A stretch of DNA of 64,000 bases from Burkholderiaceae bacterium (lineage in GTDB: Bacteria > Pseudomonadota > Gammaproteobacteria > Burkholderiales > Burkholderiaceae_C): the NCBI GenBank assembly GCA_026125795.1, contig JAHCKM010000004.1, forward strand, positions 892,055-956,054. The letters run 5' to 3'. Position numbers and translations under genes: made by a program. Under the pieces are notes generated by a model. That model saw nothing but the letters and a program-made list of their open reading frames with translations. It was not told the origin of the DNA and did no database searches. Shown in pieces: positions 54,307 through 64,000 of this stretch (the stretch's first letter is position 1; each line of letters starts with the position of its first letter).

Positions 54307-55254
54307 ATGGCGGCCGAGCGCATGCTGCCCGACGACCTCGAGCGCTACCTGCAGCATCTGGCGGTCGAGCGGCACCTCGCGGCGCGCACGCTGGCGCTGT
54401 ACCGCGCGTCGCTGGCGCAGCTGCACGCGTCGGCCGCAGCCGATGGCGTGGATCTGCACCAGGCGCAGCCGCATCATCTGCGGCGCTGGCTGGCCGCGTT
54501 GCGCGTGCGCAAGCTGAGTCCACGCAGCCTGGCGCTGGAGCTTTCGGCGTGGCGCGGGCTCTATCGCTGGTGGGGCCAGCGCGGTGCTGTGACGCACAAC
54601 CCGGTGGATGGGCTGCGCGCCCCCAAGGCGCCCAAGCCGTTGCCCAAGGCCTTGTCGGTCGACCAGGCCGTGGCGCTGGCCGAGCAGGGGGCGCAGCAAG
54701 TCGGTGATGACGAAGACGCGCCGCTGCTGCGTCTGCGCGACCATGCAGTGATCGAGCTGCTCTACGGCTGCGGGCTGCGCGTGGGCGAACTGGTGGCGCT
54801 CGATGCGAGCTTCACGCCGGCGTCGCGCGGCTGGATCGACCTGGCCGAGCGCAGCGCGCATGTGCTCGGCAAGGGCGGCAAGCGGCGCAGCGTGCCGATC
54901 GGCGCGCTGGCCGGTGCCGCGCTCGAGCGCTGGTGCGCGGCGCGCTCGGCGCTGGCGCGCGCGGATGAAGCGGCGCTGTTCGTCAGCCGGCGCGGCACGC
55001 GGCTCTCGCCGAGCCAGGTGCGTGCGCGCCTGGGCCAGCTCGCGCGCGCAGCCGGGCTGCCGACGCACGTGCACCCGCACATGCTGCGCCACAGCTTTGC
55101 GTCGCACCTGCTGCAATCGAGCGGCGATCTGCGCGCGGTGCAGGAGCTGCTCGGCCACGCCAACATCACGACCACGCAGGTCTATACCAAGCTCGACTAC
55201 CAGCACCTTGCCAAGGTGTACGACGCCGCACACCCGAGAGCGAGGCGACGCTGA
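54307..55254 (+). CDS. xerC: tyrosine recombinase XerC
   Basis: Protein of 315 residues. N-terminal SAM-like domain, then catalytic residues Arg158 (GCGLRVGEL), Lys192 (GKGGKRRSVPI), His258 and Arg261 (HMLRHSFASHLL), His284 (GHANITTT) and the nucleophile Tyr293 (QVYTKLDYQHL). Resolves chromosome dimers at dif together with XerD. The 3' end (from about 55214) is repeated downstream at 55294-55331. Confidence 0.95.
   Translation: MAAERMLPDDLERYLQHLAVERHLAARTLALYRASLAQLHASAAADGVDLHQAQPHHLRRWLAALRVRKLSPRSLALELSAWRGLYRWWGQRGAVTHNPVDGLRAPKAPKPLPKALSVDQAVALAEQGAQQVGDDEDAPLLRLRDHAVIELLYGCGLRVGELVALDASFTPASRGWIDLAERSAHVLGKGGKRRSVPIGALAGAALERWCAARSALARADEAALFVSRRGTRLSPSQVRARLGQLARAAGLPTHVHPHMLRHSFASHLLQSSGDLRAVQELLGHANITTTQVYTKLDYQHLAKVYDAAHPRARRR
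55214..55251 (+). repeat. 3' end of xerC, first copy of a 38-base direct repeat
   Basis: Thirty-eight bases coding for the KVYDAAHPRARRR end of XerC recur at 55294-55331 with one mismatch. Eighty bases separate the starts of the copies. Confidence 0.9.
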
Positions 55255-55293
55255 GCGCTCGATCATGTCTTCGGCCCGGCGCTGCGCGCCTTC

Positions 55294-55331
55294 AGGTGTA
55301 CGACGCCGCGCACCCGAGAGCGAGGCGACGC
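55294..55331 (+). repeat. second copy of the 38-base xerC-end repeat
   Basis: Copy of 55214-55251, one mismatch (G for A), outside any gene I can support. The stop codon of the first copy is not reproduced here. Likely a partial duplication or remnant of an older gene end. Confidence 0.85.
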
Positions 55332-55344
55332 CAGCCAGCTGCGG

Positions 55345-55887
55345 CTACTTGGCGCGGATCGACAGGATGGTGATGTCGCTGCCTTTGTCGGCCTTGCCCA
55401 CGTGCACTTGCAGCGAGGCCCTGGCCTTGTCGTCCATCAGGCTGAGCGAGGCACCCTCGCTGCTCGACATGTCGGTGAACTGCTTGCCTTCGGCCATCGC
55501 CTTCAGCTTGTCGCGGTAGAACGCCGCCACCTTGTCGGGCGTGTCGTCGCTCTGCAGGGCCATCTGCAGTGTCACGCCGTCACCGGTGGCCACACGCATG
55601 GCGGCGCTGTCGTTGGCCTTGGCGCCCGGGTAGAACGGCACGCCCAGATCGGCCTCGGTGATCTTGGCGCCGCCCAGTTCCATCTGCGTGCTCTTGCCCG
55701 ATGCGTCGGTGGTCGCGACCTTCATGCCGCCTTCCGACATGCTGACCTTGGCCTGCGTGCCGTCCTTCGACAACGCCGACTCGATCATCTTCTCGGCCGC
55801 TTTCTCGCCGGCCGCCTCCTGCACCTTGCCGCAGCCTGCGAGTGAAACGGCAATGGCAGCGGTGAACGCAAACGCGACGCGATCCAT
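55345..55887 (-). CDS. hypothetical lipoprotein
   Basis: Protein of 180 residues with the lipobox VSLAGC at about residue 18 after a hydrophobic stretch (VAFAFTAAIAV). The mature part begins GKVQEAAGEKAAEKMIE and continues with short beta segments (LGVPFYPGAK, MRVATGDGVTLQMALQSDDTP, VAAFYRDKLKAM). Resembles small periplasmic proteins of unknown role found in Burkholderiales. GGAGGGG (revcomp of CCCCTCC) precedes the ATG. Confidence 0.65.
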   Translation of the reverse strand: MDRVAFAFTAAIAVSLAGCGKVQEAAGEKAAEKMIESALSKDGTQAKVSMSEGGMKVATTDASGKSTQMELGGAKITEADLGVPFYPGAKANDSAAMRVATGDGVTLQMALQSDDTPDKVAAFYRDKLKAMAEGKQFTDMSSSEGASLSLMDDKARASLQVHVGKADKGSDITILSIRAK

Positions 55888-55962
55888 GGCAACCCCTCCA
55901 GCCAGGTGAGGTCGCGATGGTGCGCCCCCGAAGGCCCGTCGTCCATCCCACGGCGCCGGCGG

Positions 55963-56040
55963 CAGCCACAACCGAAGGTTGCGGCGCAGGCTCACATCGC
56001 GCAGCGATGTGAAGGCGCGGCAGCGCCGGCCGCAGCCACA
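55963..56040. repeat. multi-hairpin intergenic repeat, copy 3 of 3
   Basis: Contains AACCGAAGGTT, GCGCAGGCTCACATCGCG, GCGATGTGA and GGCGCGGCAGCGCCGG. The TCACATCGC/GCGATGTGA stem is perfect. Ends eight bases before the rlmI ATG (56049). Confidence 0.8.
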
Positions 56041-56048
56041 ATCACGGC

Positions 56049-57263
56049 ATGAAGGTCGTTCGACTGCGCGACGGCAAGGAGCGCTCGCTGCTGCGCCGGC
56101 ATCCCTGGGTGTTCGAAGGCAGCATCGCCAAGGGCGGCGCCGATTCCGGCGAGACGGTGCGCGTGCAGGCCGACGACGGCCGCTTTCTCGCCTGGGGGGC
56201 GTACAGCCCGCGCTCGTCGATCCGCGTGCGCGCGTGGAGCTTCGATGAAGCCGAGCGCATCGACGCCGCGTTCTTCGAACGGCGGCTGGCCGCGGCGGTC
56301 GCGCTGCGCGCGCGGCTGCCGATCGCCAGCGACGGCGTGCGACTGGTGCACGGCGAGGCCGACGGCCTGCCCGGGCTGATCGTCGACCGCTACGCGGACG
56401 TGCTGAGCGCGCAGTTCCTGTCGGCCGGCGTCGAACGCTGGCGCGACACCATCGCCGACGCGCTGCTGCGCCTCACCGGCTTGACGCGCCTGTACGAACG
56501 CAGCGACTCCGGCGTGCGCAGCCTCGAGGGGCTGGCGCCGCGCGCCGGCTGGTTGCGCGGCGACGGCGCCACCGCGGTGGTGATCCGCGAGCACGATTGG
56601 ACGCTGGCGCTCGACGTGGCCGGCGGACACAAGACCGGCTTCTACCTCGACCAGCGCGACAACCGGCGCCTGTTCGCTCAGTGGGTGCGGCAACTCGGCT
56701 GCCGGCGCGTGCTCAATTGCTACTGCTACACCGGCGGCTTCAGCGTGGCCGCCTGGGCCGGAGGGGCGCAGCAGGTGGTGAGCGTCGATTCGTCGGCCGC
56801 CGCGCTCGCGCAGGCGCGCGACAACGCGGCGCGCAACGGGCATGGCGAACGCGGCGGCGAGTTCGTCGATGCCGATGTCAATCAGACACTGCGCTCGCGC
56901 TTGCAGGCCGGCGAGTCTTTTGATGCCATCGTGCTCGATCCGCCGAAGTTCGCGCCCAGCGCCGCGCATGCCGAGCGCGCCGCGCGTGCCTACAAGGACA
57001 TCAACCGCCTGGCGCTCAAGTTGTTGGCGCCAGGCGGGGTGCTGTTCACGTTCTCCTGCTCGGGCGGCATCGGTGCCGAACTGTTCCACAAGATCGTCGC
57101 CGGCGCGGGCATCGATGCCGGCGTCAACGCGGCGATCGTGCAGCGGCTCGAGGCCGCGCCCGATCACCCGACGACGATCGAGTTTCCCGAAGGCGAGTAC
57201 CTCAAGGGCCTGGTGTTGCTTAAGACGGCGGCGGCGCCTGCCGCGACTCTGGCCGCGGCGTGA
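56049..57263 (+). CDS. rlmI: 23S rRNA m5C methyltransferase RlmI-like
   Basis: Protein of 404 residues. PUA-like N-terminus (KERSLLRRHPWVFEGSIAK), then the SAM domain VLNCYCYTGGFSVAAWAGGA (motif I), VVSVDSSA, AIVLDPPKFA (DPP motif) and FTFSCSGGI. It fits the RlmI group, which methylates C1962 of 23S rRNA. The segment HKTGFYLDQRDNR is characteristic. Runs into the 3' end of the Lrp gene on the other strand (44 bases overlap). Confidence 0.9.
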   Translation: MKVVRLRDGKERSLLRRHPWVFEGSIAKGGADSGETVRVQADDGRFLAWGAYSPRSSIRVRAWSFDEAERIDAAFFERRLAAAVALRARLPIASDGVRLVHGEADGLPGLIVDRYADVLSAQFLSAGVERWRDTIADALLRLTGLTRLYERSDSGVRSLEGLAPRAGWLRGDGATAVVIREHDWTLALDVAGGHKTGFYLDQRDNRRLFAQWVRQLGCRRVLNCYCYTGGFSVAAWAGGAQQVVSVDSSAAALAQARDNAARNGHGERGGEFVDADVNQTLRSRLQAGESFDAIVLDPPKFAPSAAHAERAARAYKDINRLALKLLAPGGVLFTFSCSGGIGAELFHKIVAGAGIDAGVNAAIVQRLEAAPDHPTTIEFPEGEYLKGLVLLKTAAAPAATLAAA

Positions 57264-57738
57264 GGTCGACGCGCGGCTCGAACTTGGAGCGCCGCGTCGC
57301 GAAGTAGCTCTTGACGTTGCGCACGTTGGCGTCCTCGGTGAACAGGCGCTGCACCAGCGCGTTGTAGTGGCTCATGTCGCGCACCCACACCACCAACACC
57401 ACGTCGGGTCCCGGCGCCACGCGGTAACACTGCTGCACGGCGGCTTCGGCAAGCGCGCGCGCCTCGAACGCATCGAGGTGCTCGACGCCCTGCCGGTCGA
57501 GCGTGACCTCCACGATCGCGGTGAGGCCGGCGCCGAAAGCCTGCGGCGACAAGATCGCCACCTGGCGCTCGATCACGCCGGCTTCCACCAGGCGCCGCAC
57601 ACGGCGCAGCGCGGTGGCCGGCGACACGTGGGCGGCGTCGGCCAGTGCCTGGTTGGAGCGCGCCGCGTCGTCCTGCAACAGTCCGAGCAGCCGGTGGTCC
57701 ACCTCATCCAAGGGGAGTGAGACGATTGAATCGTTCAT
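57220..57738 (-). CDS. Lrp/AsnC-family transcriptional regulator
   Basis: Protein of 172 residues: LDEVDHRLLGLLQDDAARSN and HVSPATALRRVRRLVEAGVIER form the HTH, then the RAM ligand domain (AIVEVTLDRQGVEHLDAFEA). ATG 57738 chosen as it opens the HTH; a longer frame to 57813 would start with unlikely residues. Convergent and overlapping with rlmI; divergent from glmS. Confidence 0.85.
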   Translation of the reverse strand: MNDSIVSLPLDEVDHRLLGLLQDDAARSNQALADAAHVSPATALRRVRRLVEAGVIERQVAILSPQAFGAGLTAIVEVTLDRQGVEHLDAFEARALAEAAVQQCYRVAPGPDVVLVVWVRDMSHYNALVQRLFTEDANVRNVKSYFATRRSKFEPRVDLTPRPESRQAPPPS

Positions 57739-57743
57739 GAATG

Positions 57744-57783
57744 CCTTCTGTATGAAGTAAATCGACCAAGTGCCAACAGAAGG
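57744..57783. promoter_or_regulatory. inverted repeat in the Lrp/glmS interval
   Basis: Eight-base arms CCTTCTGT (57744-57751) and ACAGAAGG (57776-57783) in an AT-rich stretch just upstream of the Lrp-type gene. A second imperfect pair TTCTT / AAGAA follows (57790-57816). Candidate autoregulatory sites. Confidence 0.4.
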
Positions 57784-57878
57784 AGCCAATTCTTTCAGAA
57801 TGCGCAGAAACAAGAAAGCCTATGCCATCGCAGTAGACCTAGCATCCGCGCACCTGAATCACGAGGCCTGAAAACACC

Positions 57879-59708
<1,830 letters not shown>

Positions 59709-59721
59709 GAGCTCGGCCGGG

Positions 59722-61221
59722 TCAGGCCGGTCGTGCCAGCAGCGACGCGATCTGTGAGCGATCGCGGCGCGCACACGCAATCGCCAGGGCACCGATCTGT
59801 CGCACCGTCTTCGGTGCCAGCAGCCACAGCATGCCCAGGTAGACCAGGGCGCCGGCCACGACGGCCACCCCGGTGGCCGGGATCGGCGTGATCGTCGCCT
59901 GGAGCGTGCTTGTCACCAGCCCGGCCGTCGCGGCCGCCAAGGCGGCTGCAGCAAGCGGGGCGGCCGTGCCCGACAGCTGATCGGCCATGCTCAGGCCGGT
60001 CGCGCGGCCGACCTGGCGCAGCGCAAGAGGCCAGGTGCCGAACTGCCGAAGCAACATCGCCGCAGCGGCGAACGTCACCCCGTATGGCGCGAGCAATGGG
60101 AACGCGACCAGGCTGACGGCGCAGCCCGCCGCAAACAGAAGCGCCAGGGCGCGCACGTGGCCGGTGCCGAGCAGGATGGCGGGGTTGTAGGCGCCGGTGG
60201 CGGATCGCACGCCGCCGAGCAGCAGCAACTGCACGGCTGGGACCGCTGCCAGCCAGCGCGGCCCGAACAACCACGGCAGCCACCAGGGCGCCAGCGCAGC
60301 CATGCCGAGGTAGACCGGAAACACCACCAGGCGCGACGCGGCGTACAGCCCAAGCACGGTGCGGCGCAGTTCGGCGGCGGCATTCTGCAGCCGCGCGCAG
60401 GTGGACATGGCCACACCATGGAGCGGCTCGGTCAGCAGCCGCGACAGTTCGCCGTACACACGAATCGCCAGCATGAAGATGCCCAGCGCCTGCGGCCCCA
60501 GCAGGTGCGACACCAGCAGCCTGGGCAGGTGCAGATCGGCATAACCGAGCGAGTAGGTCAGCAACACGCCGGCGTTGAAGCGCCACAGGTCGCGCAGGTG
60601 GTGCCAGCGTCCGCGCCAGGCCGGCCTCCAGGCGACGGCCAGATACGCACCGACCAGCGTGACCAGCACGCGCAACGCCTCCATGGCCACCAGGGTCCAG
60701 ACGCCACTGCCTCGAAGGACGAGGATGATGCCCAGCGCGCACGATGCAATGGTCGCCGCGGCACCGATCTGGGCAGCGGCCTTGAAGCGGAGTTCGCGTG
60801 CCAGCAAGGCCATCGGGACGCGAGACGCAACGGCCAGCGGCAGCACGACCCCGAGTGCGGCCACGATGGCGGCCGCGTCGGTGTGACCCCCCAGCGCCGC
60901 CAGGGCCGTCGAGCCGGTCACCATCACGACGGCGACGGCGGTGGCCAGCGCCATCGTGAGCCAGAACGTGGCGTCGAGATGTCCCGGATCGATCTCCTTG
61001 CGCTGGATGATCGAGTCGGTGAATGCGCCGCCACAGACCATCTCGGCGATGCCGTAGACCAGCATCGCCACCCCGAACAGGCCATAGGTGGCCGGACCGA
61101 GCTCGCGTGCCACGAGGGTCAGCGTCACCAGGCCGAGCACGATCTGCAGCAGGTTGCGCCCCGTGGTCCACAAGGCGCCCTCGAAGAAGCGCAACGCCAC
61201 CGAGCCGCGTGGTTCAGACAT
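59722..61221 (-). CDS. oligosaccharide flippase-family membrane protein
   Basis: Membrane protein of 499 residues with about 12-14 hydrophobic segments. SVALRFFEGALWTTGRNLLQIVLG and LVARELGPATYGLFGVA are typical of the Wzx-like polysaccharide biosynthesis family, which moves lipid-linked glycans or, in NRPS loci, other amphiphiles. ATG 61221 overlaps the stop of the PPTase gene (61214) by eight bases, so the gene is translated with it. Last gene of the NRPS-linked operon. Confidence 0.8.
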   Translation of the reverse strand: MSEPRGSVALRFFEGALWTTGRNLLQIVLGLVTLTLVARELGPATYGLFGVAMLVYGIAEMVCGGAFTDSIIQRKEIDPGHLDATFWLTMALATAVAVVMVTGSTALAALGGHTDAAAIVAALGVVLPLAVASRVPMALLARELRFKAAAQIGAAATIASCALGIILVLRGSGVWTLVAMEALRVLVTLVGAYLAVAWRPAWRGRWHHLRDLWRFNAGVLLTYSLGYADLHLPRLLVSHLLGPQALGIFMLAIRVYGELSRLLTEPLHGVAMSTCARLQNAAAELRRTVLGLYAASRLVVFPVYLGMAALAPWWLPWLFGPRWLAAVPAVQLLLLGGVRSATGAYNPAILLGTGHVRALALLFAAGCAVSLVAFPLLAPYGVTFAAAAMLLRQFGTWPLALRQVGRATGLSMADQLSGTAAPLAAAALAAATAGLVTSTLQATITPIPATGVAVVAGALVYLGMLWLLAPKTVRQIGALAIACARRDRSQIASLLARPA

Positions 61222-61912
61222 TGCCGCGGTACGCCAGGCAGGCGGCATGCGAATCGTCGATCGTCAGGTCGACAAGCCGCCAGTCGCCGCAGGTGGGCTC
61301 GGCGTTGTCGTCGTACAGCAGCGAGGGGCCTCCATCGGAGCCGTCGATGATCGAAATCGACCTCAGATCGCGGCTCATGCCTTCGCCGATGGCCTTGACG
61401 TAGGCCTCCTTGCGCACCCAGGTGCGGGCAAAGGCCTGCGCGCGTTCGGCAGCCGGCAGTCGATCCAGCCAGTGCTGTTCCTCGGGCGACAGAACGGCGC
61501 GGAAGTCGTCGATCTGCGCCATGTTGGGGCGGATGGTTTCCACGTCGACGCCGACCGGGCCCGACTCGTCGATCGCGATCAGCACCCAGCTGCCGGAGTG
61601 GCTCAGATTGAAGCAGGGTGCGCAGGGCAGACCGTCGAGCATCGGCTTGCCGTGCCGGTTGGCGGCGAAGCGCAGCGCCTGCGGCGCGACCCGCAGATGG
61701 CGGCCCAGCCACTGCCTCAATCGGGCGTGACCGACGATGTAGCGTGCCGCGTCGTCGCAGCGTGCCAATCGACGTGCCCGATCGCGTTCCTCGGCCCCCA
61801 GCAGGGGCCAGAGGTCGTCGAGGTGGGGCGCCTCTTCGGGCATGTGCAGTCGCAGGAGCGTCGAGCCCGCGCGAAGGCTGTCTCCAACCGGCGTCTGCAC
61901 AACGGCTGTCAT
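61214..61912 (-). CDS. 4'-phosphopantetheinyl transferase (Sfp type)
   Basis: Protein of 232 residues: FNLSHSGSWVLIAI, GVDVETIRP (GVDxE) and FARTWVRKEAYVKAIGEG (WxxKEA) are the three Sfp motifs. It loads the 4'-phosphopantetheine arm on carrier domains. It overlaps the NRPS gene (ATGA, 61909-61912) and the flippase gene, so it almost certainly serves the synthetase encoded next to it. Length of the larger Sfp type. Confidence 0.9.
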   Translation of the reverse strand: MTAVVQTPVGDSLRAGSTLLRLHMPEEAPHLDDLWPLLGAEERDRARRLARCDDAARYIVGHARLRQWLGRHLRVAPQALRFAANRHGKPMLDGLPCAPCFNLSHSGSWVLIAIDESGPVGVDVETIRPNMAQIDDFRAVLSPEEQHWLDRLPAAERAQAFARTWVRKEAYVKAIGEGMSRDLRSISIIDGSDGGPSLLYDDNAEPTCGDWRLVDLTIDDSHAACLAYRGNV

Positions 61913-64000
61913 CGATGCCCCTCGGGCGGCAGGGACGCAAGCAGGCTGGCAAGCACGCTGGCCAGCGCCGGTGCGTGGTCGGCATCCAGCATGGCTTCGT
62001 GCGCGCAGTCGAGCGTGGCCACCTGCACGCCACTGCCGGCGAGCGGCCCCCAGCCCATCAGCGGATCGCTGTCATCGACGCCGGGTTCGATTGCACGCCG
62101 CAGCGCCCGGATGAGGGTGATGCGGCCGGCGTAGGGCGCTGGTTGGTACGCGGCCCAGGCCTCGTAGACCGGGCGCGCCCGCGACTCGATGTCGCGCACC
62201 AGCGTGGCCGAGCGGTCCACCGTCTGATGCGACTTGAAGACCGTGGGCTCCACCGTGTCCTGCACCCCCACGTACTTGCGCAGTCGCTTGACGCGTTCGA
62301 TCACGTAGGCGGCGGCGTCGCCGGGATCGTGCGTGAATGCGTGCTTCAGGTGCGCGCCCACGCGCCACAGGAACGGCCGAAGCCGGGGGAAGCCGGGCGC
62401 CGCGCAATCGAGAAGCGCCAGCAACGCCACCGACTCGCCCTCGTCGCGCAACTGCTGCGCCATGGCGTACACGATCTTCCCGCCCAGCGAGAAGCCGGCC
62501 AGATGGTACGGACCTCGCGGTTGCACACGCCGCATGTCGGCGACCATCTCGCGCGCCATCTCCTCCAAGCTCGGGCTGCCGTCTGCCAGGCAGCGCAGCG
62601 AGTTGGTATCCAGCACATGCAACGGCTGGTCGGGGCCGAGATGGCGCGACAGCGCATGAAACGGCAGGATCGCGCCGCCGAAGCCCGAGACGAAGAACAG
62701 CGGTGCGCGCTGGCCATGGGGCTGCACGGTCACCACACATCCCGAGCTTGTGGCGTCGGCCGCGCGCAGCAGTGCGGCCTGGCGGCGCACGGTTGGGCCC
62801 TCGAACAGCGACGCCAGACCGAGCGTGCGGCCAAAACGCTTCTCGACGGCGTGCAGCAATCGGATCGCGAGCAGCGAGTGGCCGCCGAGATCGAAGAAGC
62901 TGTCGTCAACGCCCAGCGAGGCCACGCCGAGCACCTGCATCCATTCGGCCTTGAGCTGGCGCAGCAGATCGTCTTCGTCTTCGGCCGGGCTCGCATCGTG
63001 CACGGGGTCGGGCGGCGGCAACGCGGTGCGATCGACTTTGCCGTTGGGGGTCAGCGGCAACGCCGGGAGCGTGACGATGAAGGCCGGGACCATGTAGGGC
63101 GGCAGCGCCGCCGCGAGCTGCTGCTGAAGATGCGCAGCGTCCAGCGGCATCTGCTCGGCGGCTGCCACCACATAGGCCACCAGCCGCTTGTCGCCGGACG
63201 GGCCGCACTGCAGGTCGACGACGGCCTGTGCAACTGCCGGCAGCCGGCGCAGCGCCGCCTCGATCTCGCCCGGCTCGATGCGAAAGCCGCGCAGCTTCAC
63301 CTGGCGGTCGGCGCGCCCGATGTATTCCAGCGTGCCATCGTGCCGATAGCGCACGAGGTCGCCGCTGCGGTAGAGCCGGTGCCCTGGCCGGAATGGGTCG
63401 GGAACGAATCGTTCGGCGGTGAGATCCGGCCGGTTCAGATAGCCGCGGGCGACGCCCACACCGCCGATGTAGAGCTCGCCGGGTACGCCGGGCGGCACCG
63501 GCTGGCGCTGCGCATCGAGCACGTGGCAGAACGTGTTGGCGATCGGCCGCCCGATCGGAATCGTGGTGTCGGCCGTGTCGATCCGATGCCAGGTCGCGAA
63601 GGTGGTCGTTTCCGTGGGGCCGTACACATTGAGCAGCCGGCGCGGTGCACCCGCGGCGAGCACCCGGCGCACGGTGGCCGTGTCCGCCGCTTCGCCGCCG
63701 AACAGGAGATGATCGAGGTGGCGGAACATGGCGGGCGATCGGGCCGCGAGTTCGTTGAACAGCGCCGTGGTCAGGAACATCGTGTTGATGCCCGCTGCCG
63801 TGATGCGCCGCTCGAGCGCCTGCTGGCAAAGCAGTTCGTCGTGCTGCACGAACGCCAGCTGTGCACCGGTGAGCAGGGCGCCCCAGATCTCGAATGTCGC
63901 CGCGTCGAACGAGTGATTCGACGCCTGCGCCACGACATCGCCCGGGCCGAGCTGCACGTAGTCGGCGCCGAGCACCAGGCGAGCCACCGCGATCTGCGGC
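61909..64000 (-). CDS. nonribosomal peptide synthetase, terminal module (partial)
   Basis: Only the C-terminal 696 or so residues lie in the window; the 5' part continues past 64000. Domains: adenylation (SFDAATFEIWG core, NVYGPTETTTF, YRSGDLVRYRHDG, GRADRQVKLRGFRIEPGEIE, PNGKVDR), carrier (DSFFDLGGHSLLAIRLL, the Ser of GGHS takes the arm), and type I thioesterase with GFSLGG. So this is the last module, releasing the product. The core before PQIAVARLVLG would carry YTSGSTG. No epimerase or condensation domain is seen in this part. By-eye specificity residues are DAFFLGVTFK, see findings. Confidence 0.92.
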   Translation of the reverse strand, partial: PQIAVARLVLGADYVQLGPGDVVAQASNHSFDAATFEIWGALLTGAQLAFVQHDELLCQQALERRITAAGINTMFLTTALFNELAARSPAMFRHLDHLLFGGEAADTATVRRVLAAGAPRRLLNVYGPTETTTFATWHRIDTADTTIPIGRPIANTFCHVLDAQRQPVPPGVPGELYIGGVGVARGYLNRPDLTAERFVPDPFRPGHRLYRSGDLVRYRHDGTLEYIGRADRQVKLRGFRIEPGEIEAALRRLPAVAQAVVDLQCGPSGDKRLVAYVVAAAEQMPLDAAHLQQQLAAALPPYMVPAFIVTLPALPLTPNGKVDRTALPPPDPVHDASPAEDEDDLLRQLKAEWMQVLGVASLGVDDSFFDLGGHSLLAIRLLHAVEKRFGRTLGLASLFEGPTVRRQAALLRAADATSSGCVVTVQPHGQRAPLFFVSGFGGAILPFHALSRHLGPDQPLHVLDTNSLRCLADGSPSLEEMAREMVADMRRVQPRGPYHLAGFSLGGKIVYAMAQQLRDEGESVALLALLDCAAPGFPRLRPFLWRVGAHLKHAFTHDPGDAAAYVIERVKRLRKYVGVQDTVEPTVFKSHQTVDRSATLVRDIESRARPVYEAWAAYQPAPYAGRITLIRALRRAIEPGVDDSDPLMGWGPLAGSGVQVATLDCAHEAMLDADHAPALASVLASLLASLPPEGHR

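Noticed and set aside
53197-55266. 689-residue minus-strand open frame opposite dapF-DUF484-xerC
   Set aside because: Antisense to three well supported genes.

Overview
The window looks like the chromosome of a high-G+C betaproteobacterium of the order Burkholderiales (Rubrivivax/Piscinibacter/Methylibium-like). The reasons are the very high G+C, the block metK / lpxL-like acyltransferase / dapF / DUF484 / xerC, an S-adenosylhomocysteine (SAH) riboswitch in front of ahcY with metF downstream, a DUF2917 gene, TAXI-type TRAP transport and many LysR regulators. No rRNA, tRNA, CRISPR array, insertion sequence or phage gene was seen. Almost all sequence is coding; the largest gene-free stretch is 6409-6807 (399 bases with the start chosen for the following gene).

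Layout. 1-2053: a WecF-like glycosyltransferase and a methyltransferase, probably the end of a surface-polysaccharide locus. 2059-8937: small enzymes and secreted proteins, including a secreted cyclase paired with a Rieske oxygenase, and a coupled lipid-kinase/phosphoesterase pair. 8963-12342: a tautomerase / NTF2-like / ApbA operon with a divergent LysR gene, then a WrbA-like flavodoxin. 12339-17826: a sugar-acid locus with divergent operons (epimerase, IlvD/Edd dehydratase, flavin reductase and SDR against SDR and cupin). 18206-21989: D-cysteine desulfhydrase-like enzyme, then a LysR gene divergent from an MFS transporter and a carboxymuconolactone decarboxylase-like protein. 22024-24974: TAXI TRAP transporter. 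25244-35522: a carbohydrate-uptake and catabolism locus with a MalFGK/UgpC-type ABC transporter, a split transketolase, three dehydrogenases and a divergent FadR-type GntR regulator followed by a D-erythronate dehydrogenase-like gene. 37005-40502: SAH riboswitch, ahcY, a PanE-like gene and metF. 41501-46321: a lipoprotein with a zinc-protease motif beside a 909-residue MalT-like regulator. 47051-50342: YcaQ-type glycosylase, Nudix, MBL-fold and universal stress proteins. 50377-57263: core block metK to rlmI. 57220-59708: Lrp-type regulator and glmS. 59722-64000: a flippase, a phosphopantetheinyl transferase and the 3' part of a nonribosomal peptide synthetase gene, all overlapping on the minus strand and running off the right edge.

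Two themes cross the window. First, the methyl cycle (metK, ahcY, metF) is present with RNA-level control: a clear SAH riboswitch for ahcY and a structured, unassigned leader for metK. Second, short GC-rich multi-hairpin repeats of several families sit at gene junctions, touching start or stop codons, supplying the C-terminal codons of metF and of a LysR gene, and apparently spreading a translational-coupling cassette with a 43-codon micro-ORF between two ABC permease genes.

The best candidates for new biology are the transketolase/ABC locus, whose substrate is not obvious, the coupling cassette and repeats, the metK leader, the HELGH lipoprotein, and the NRPS locus at the right edge. All functional statements rest on reading motifs by eye; no database search was run.
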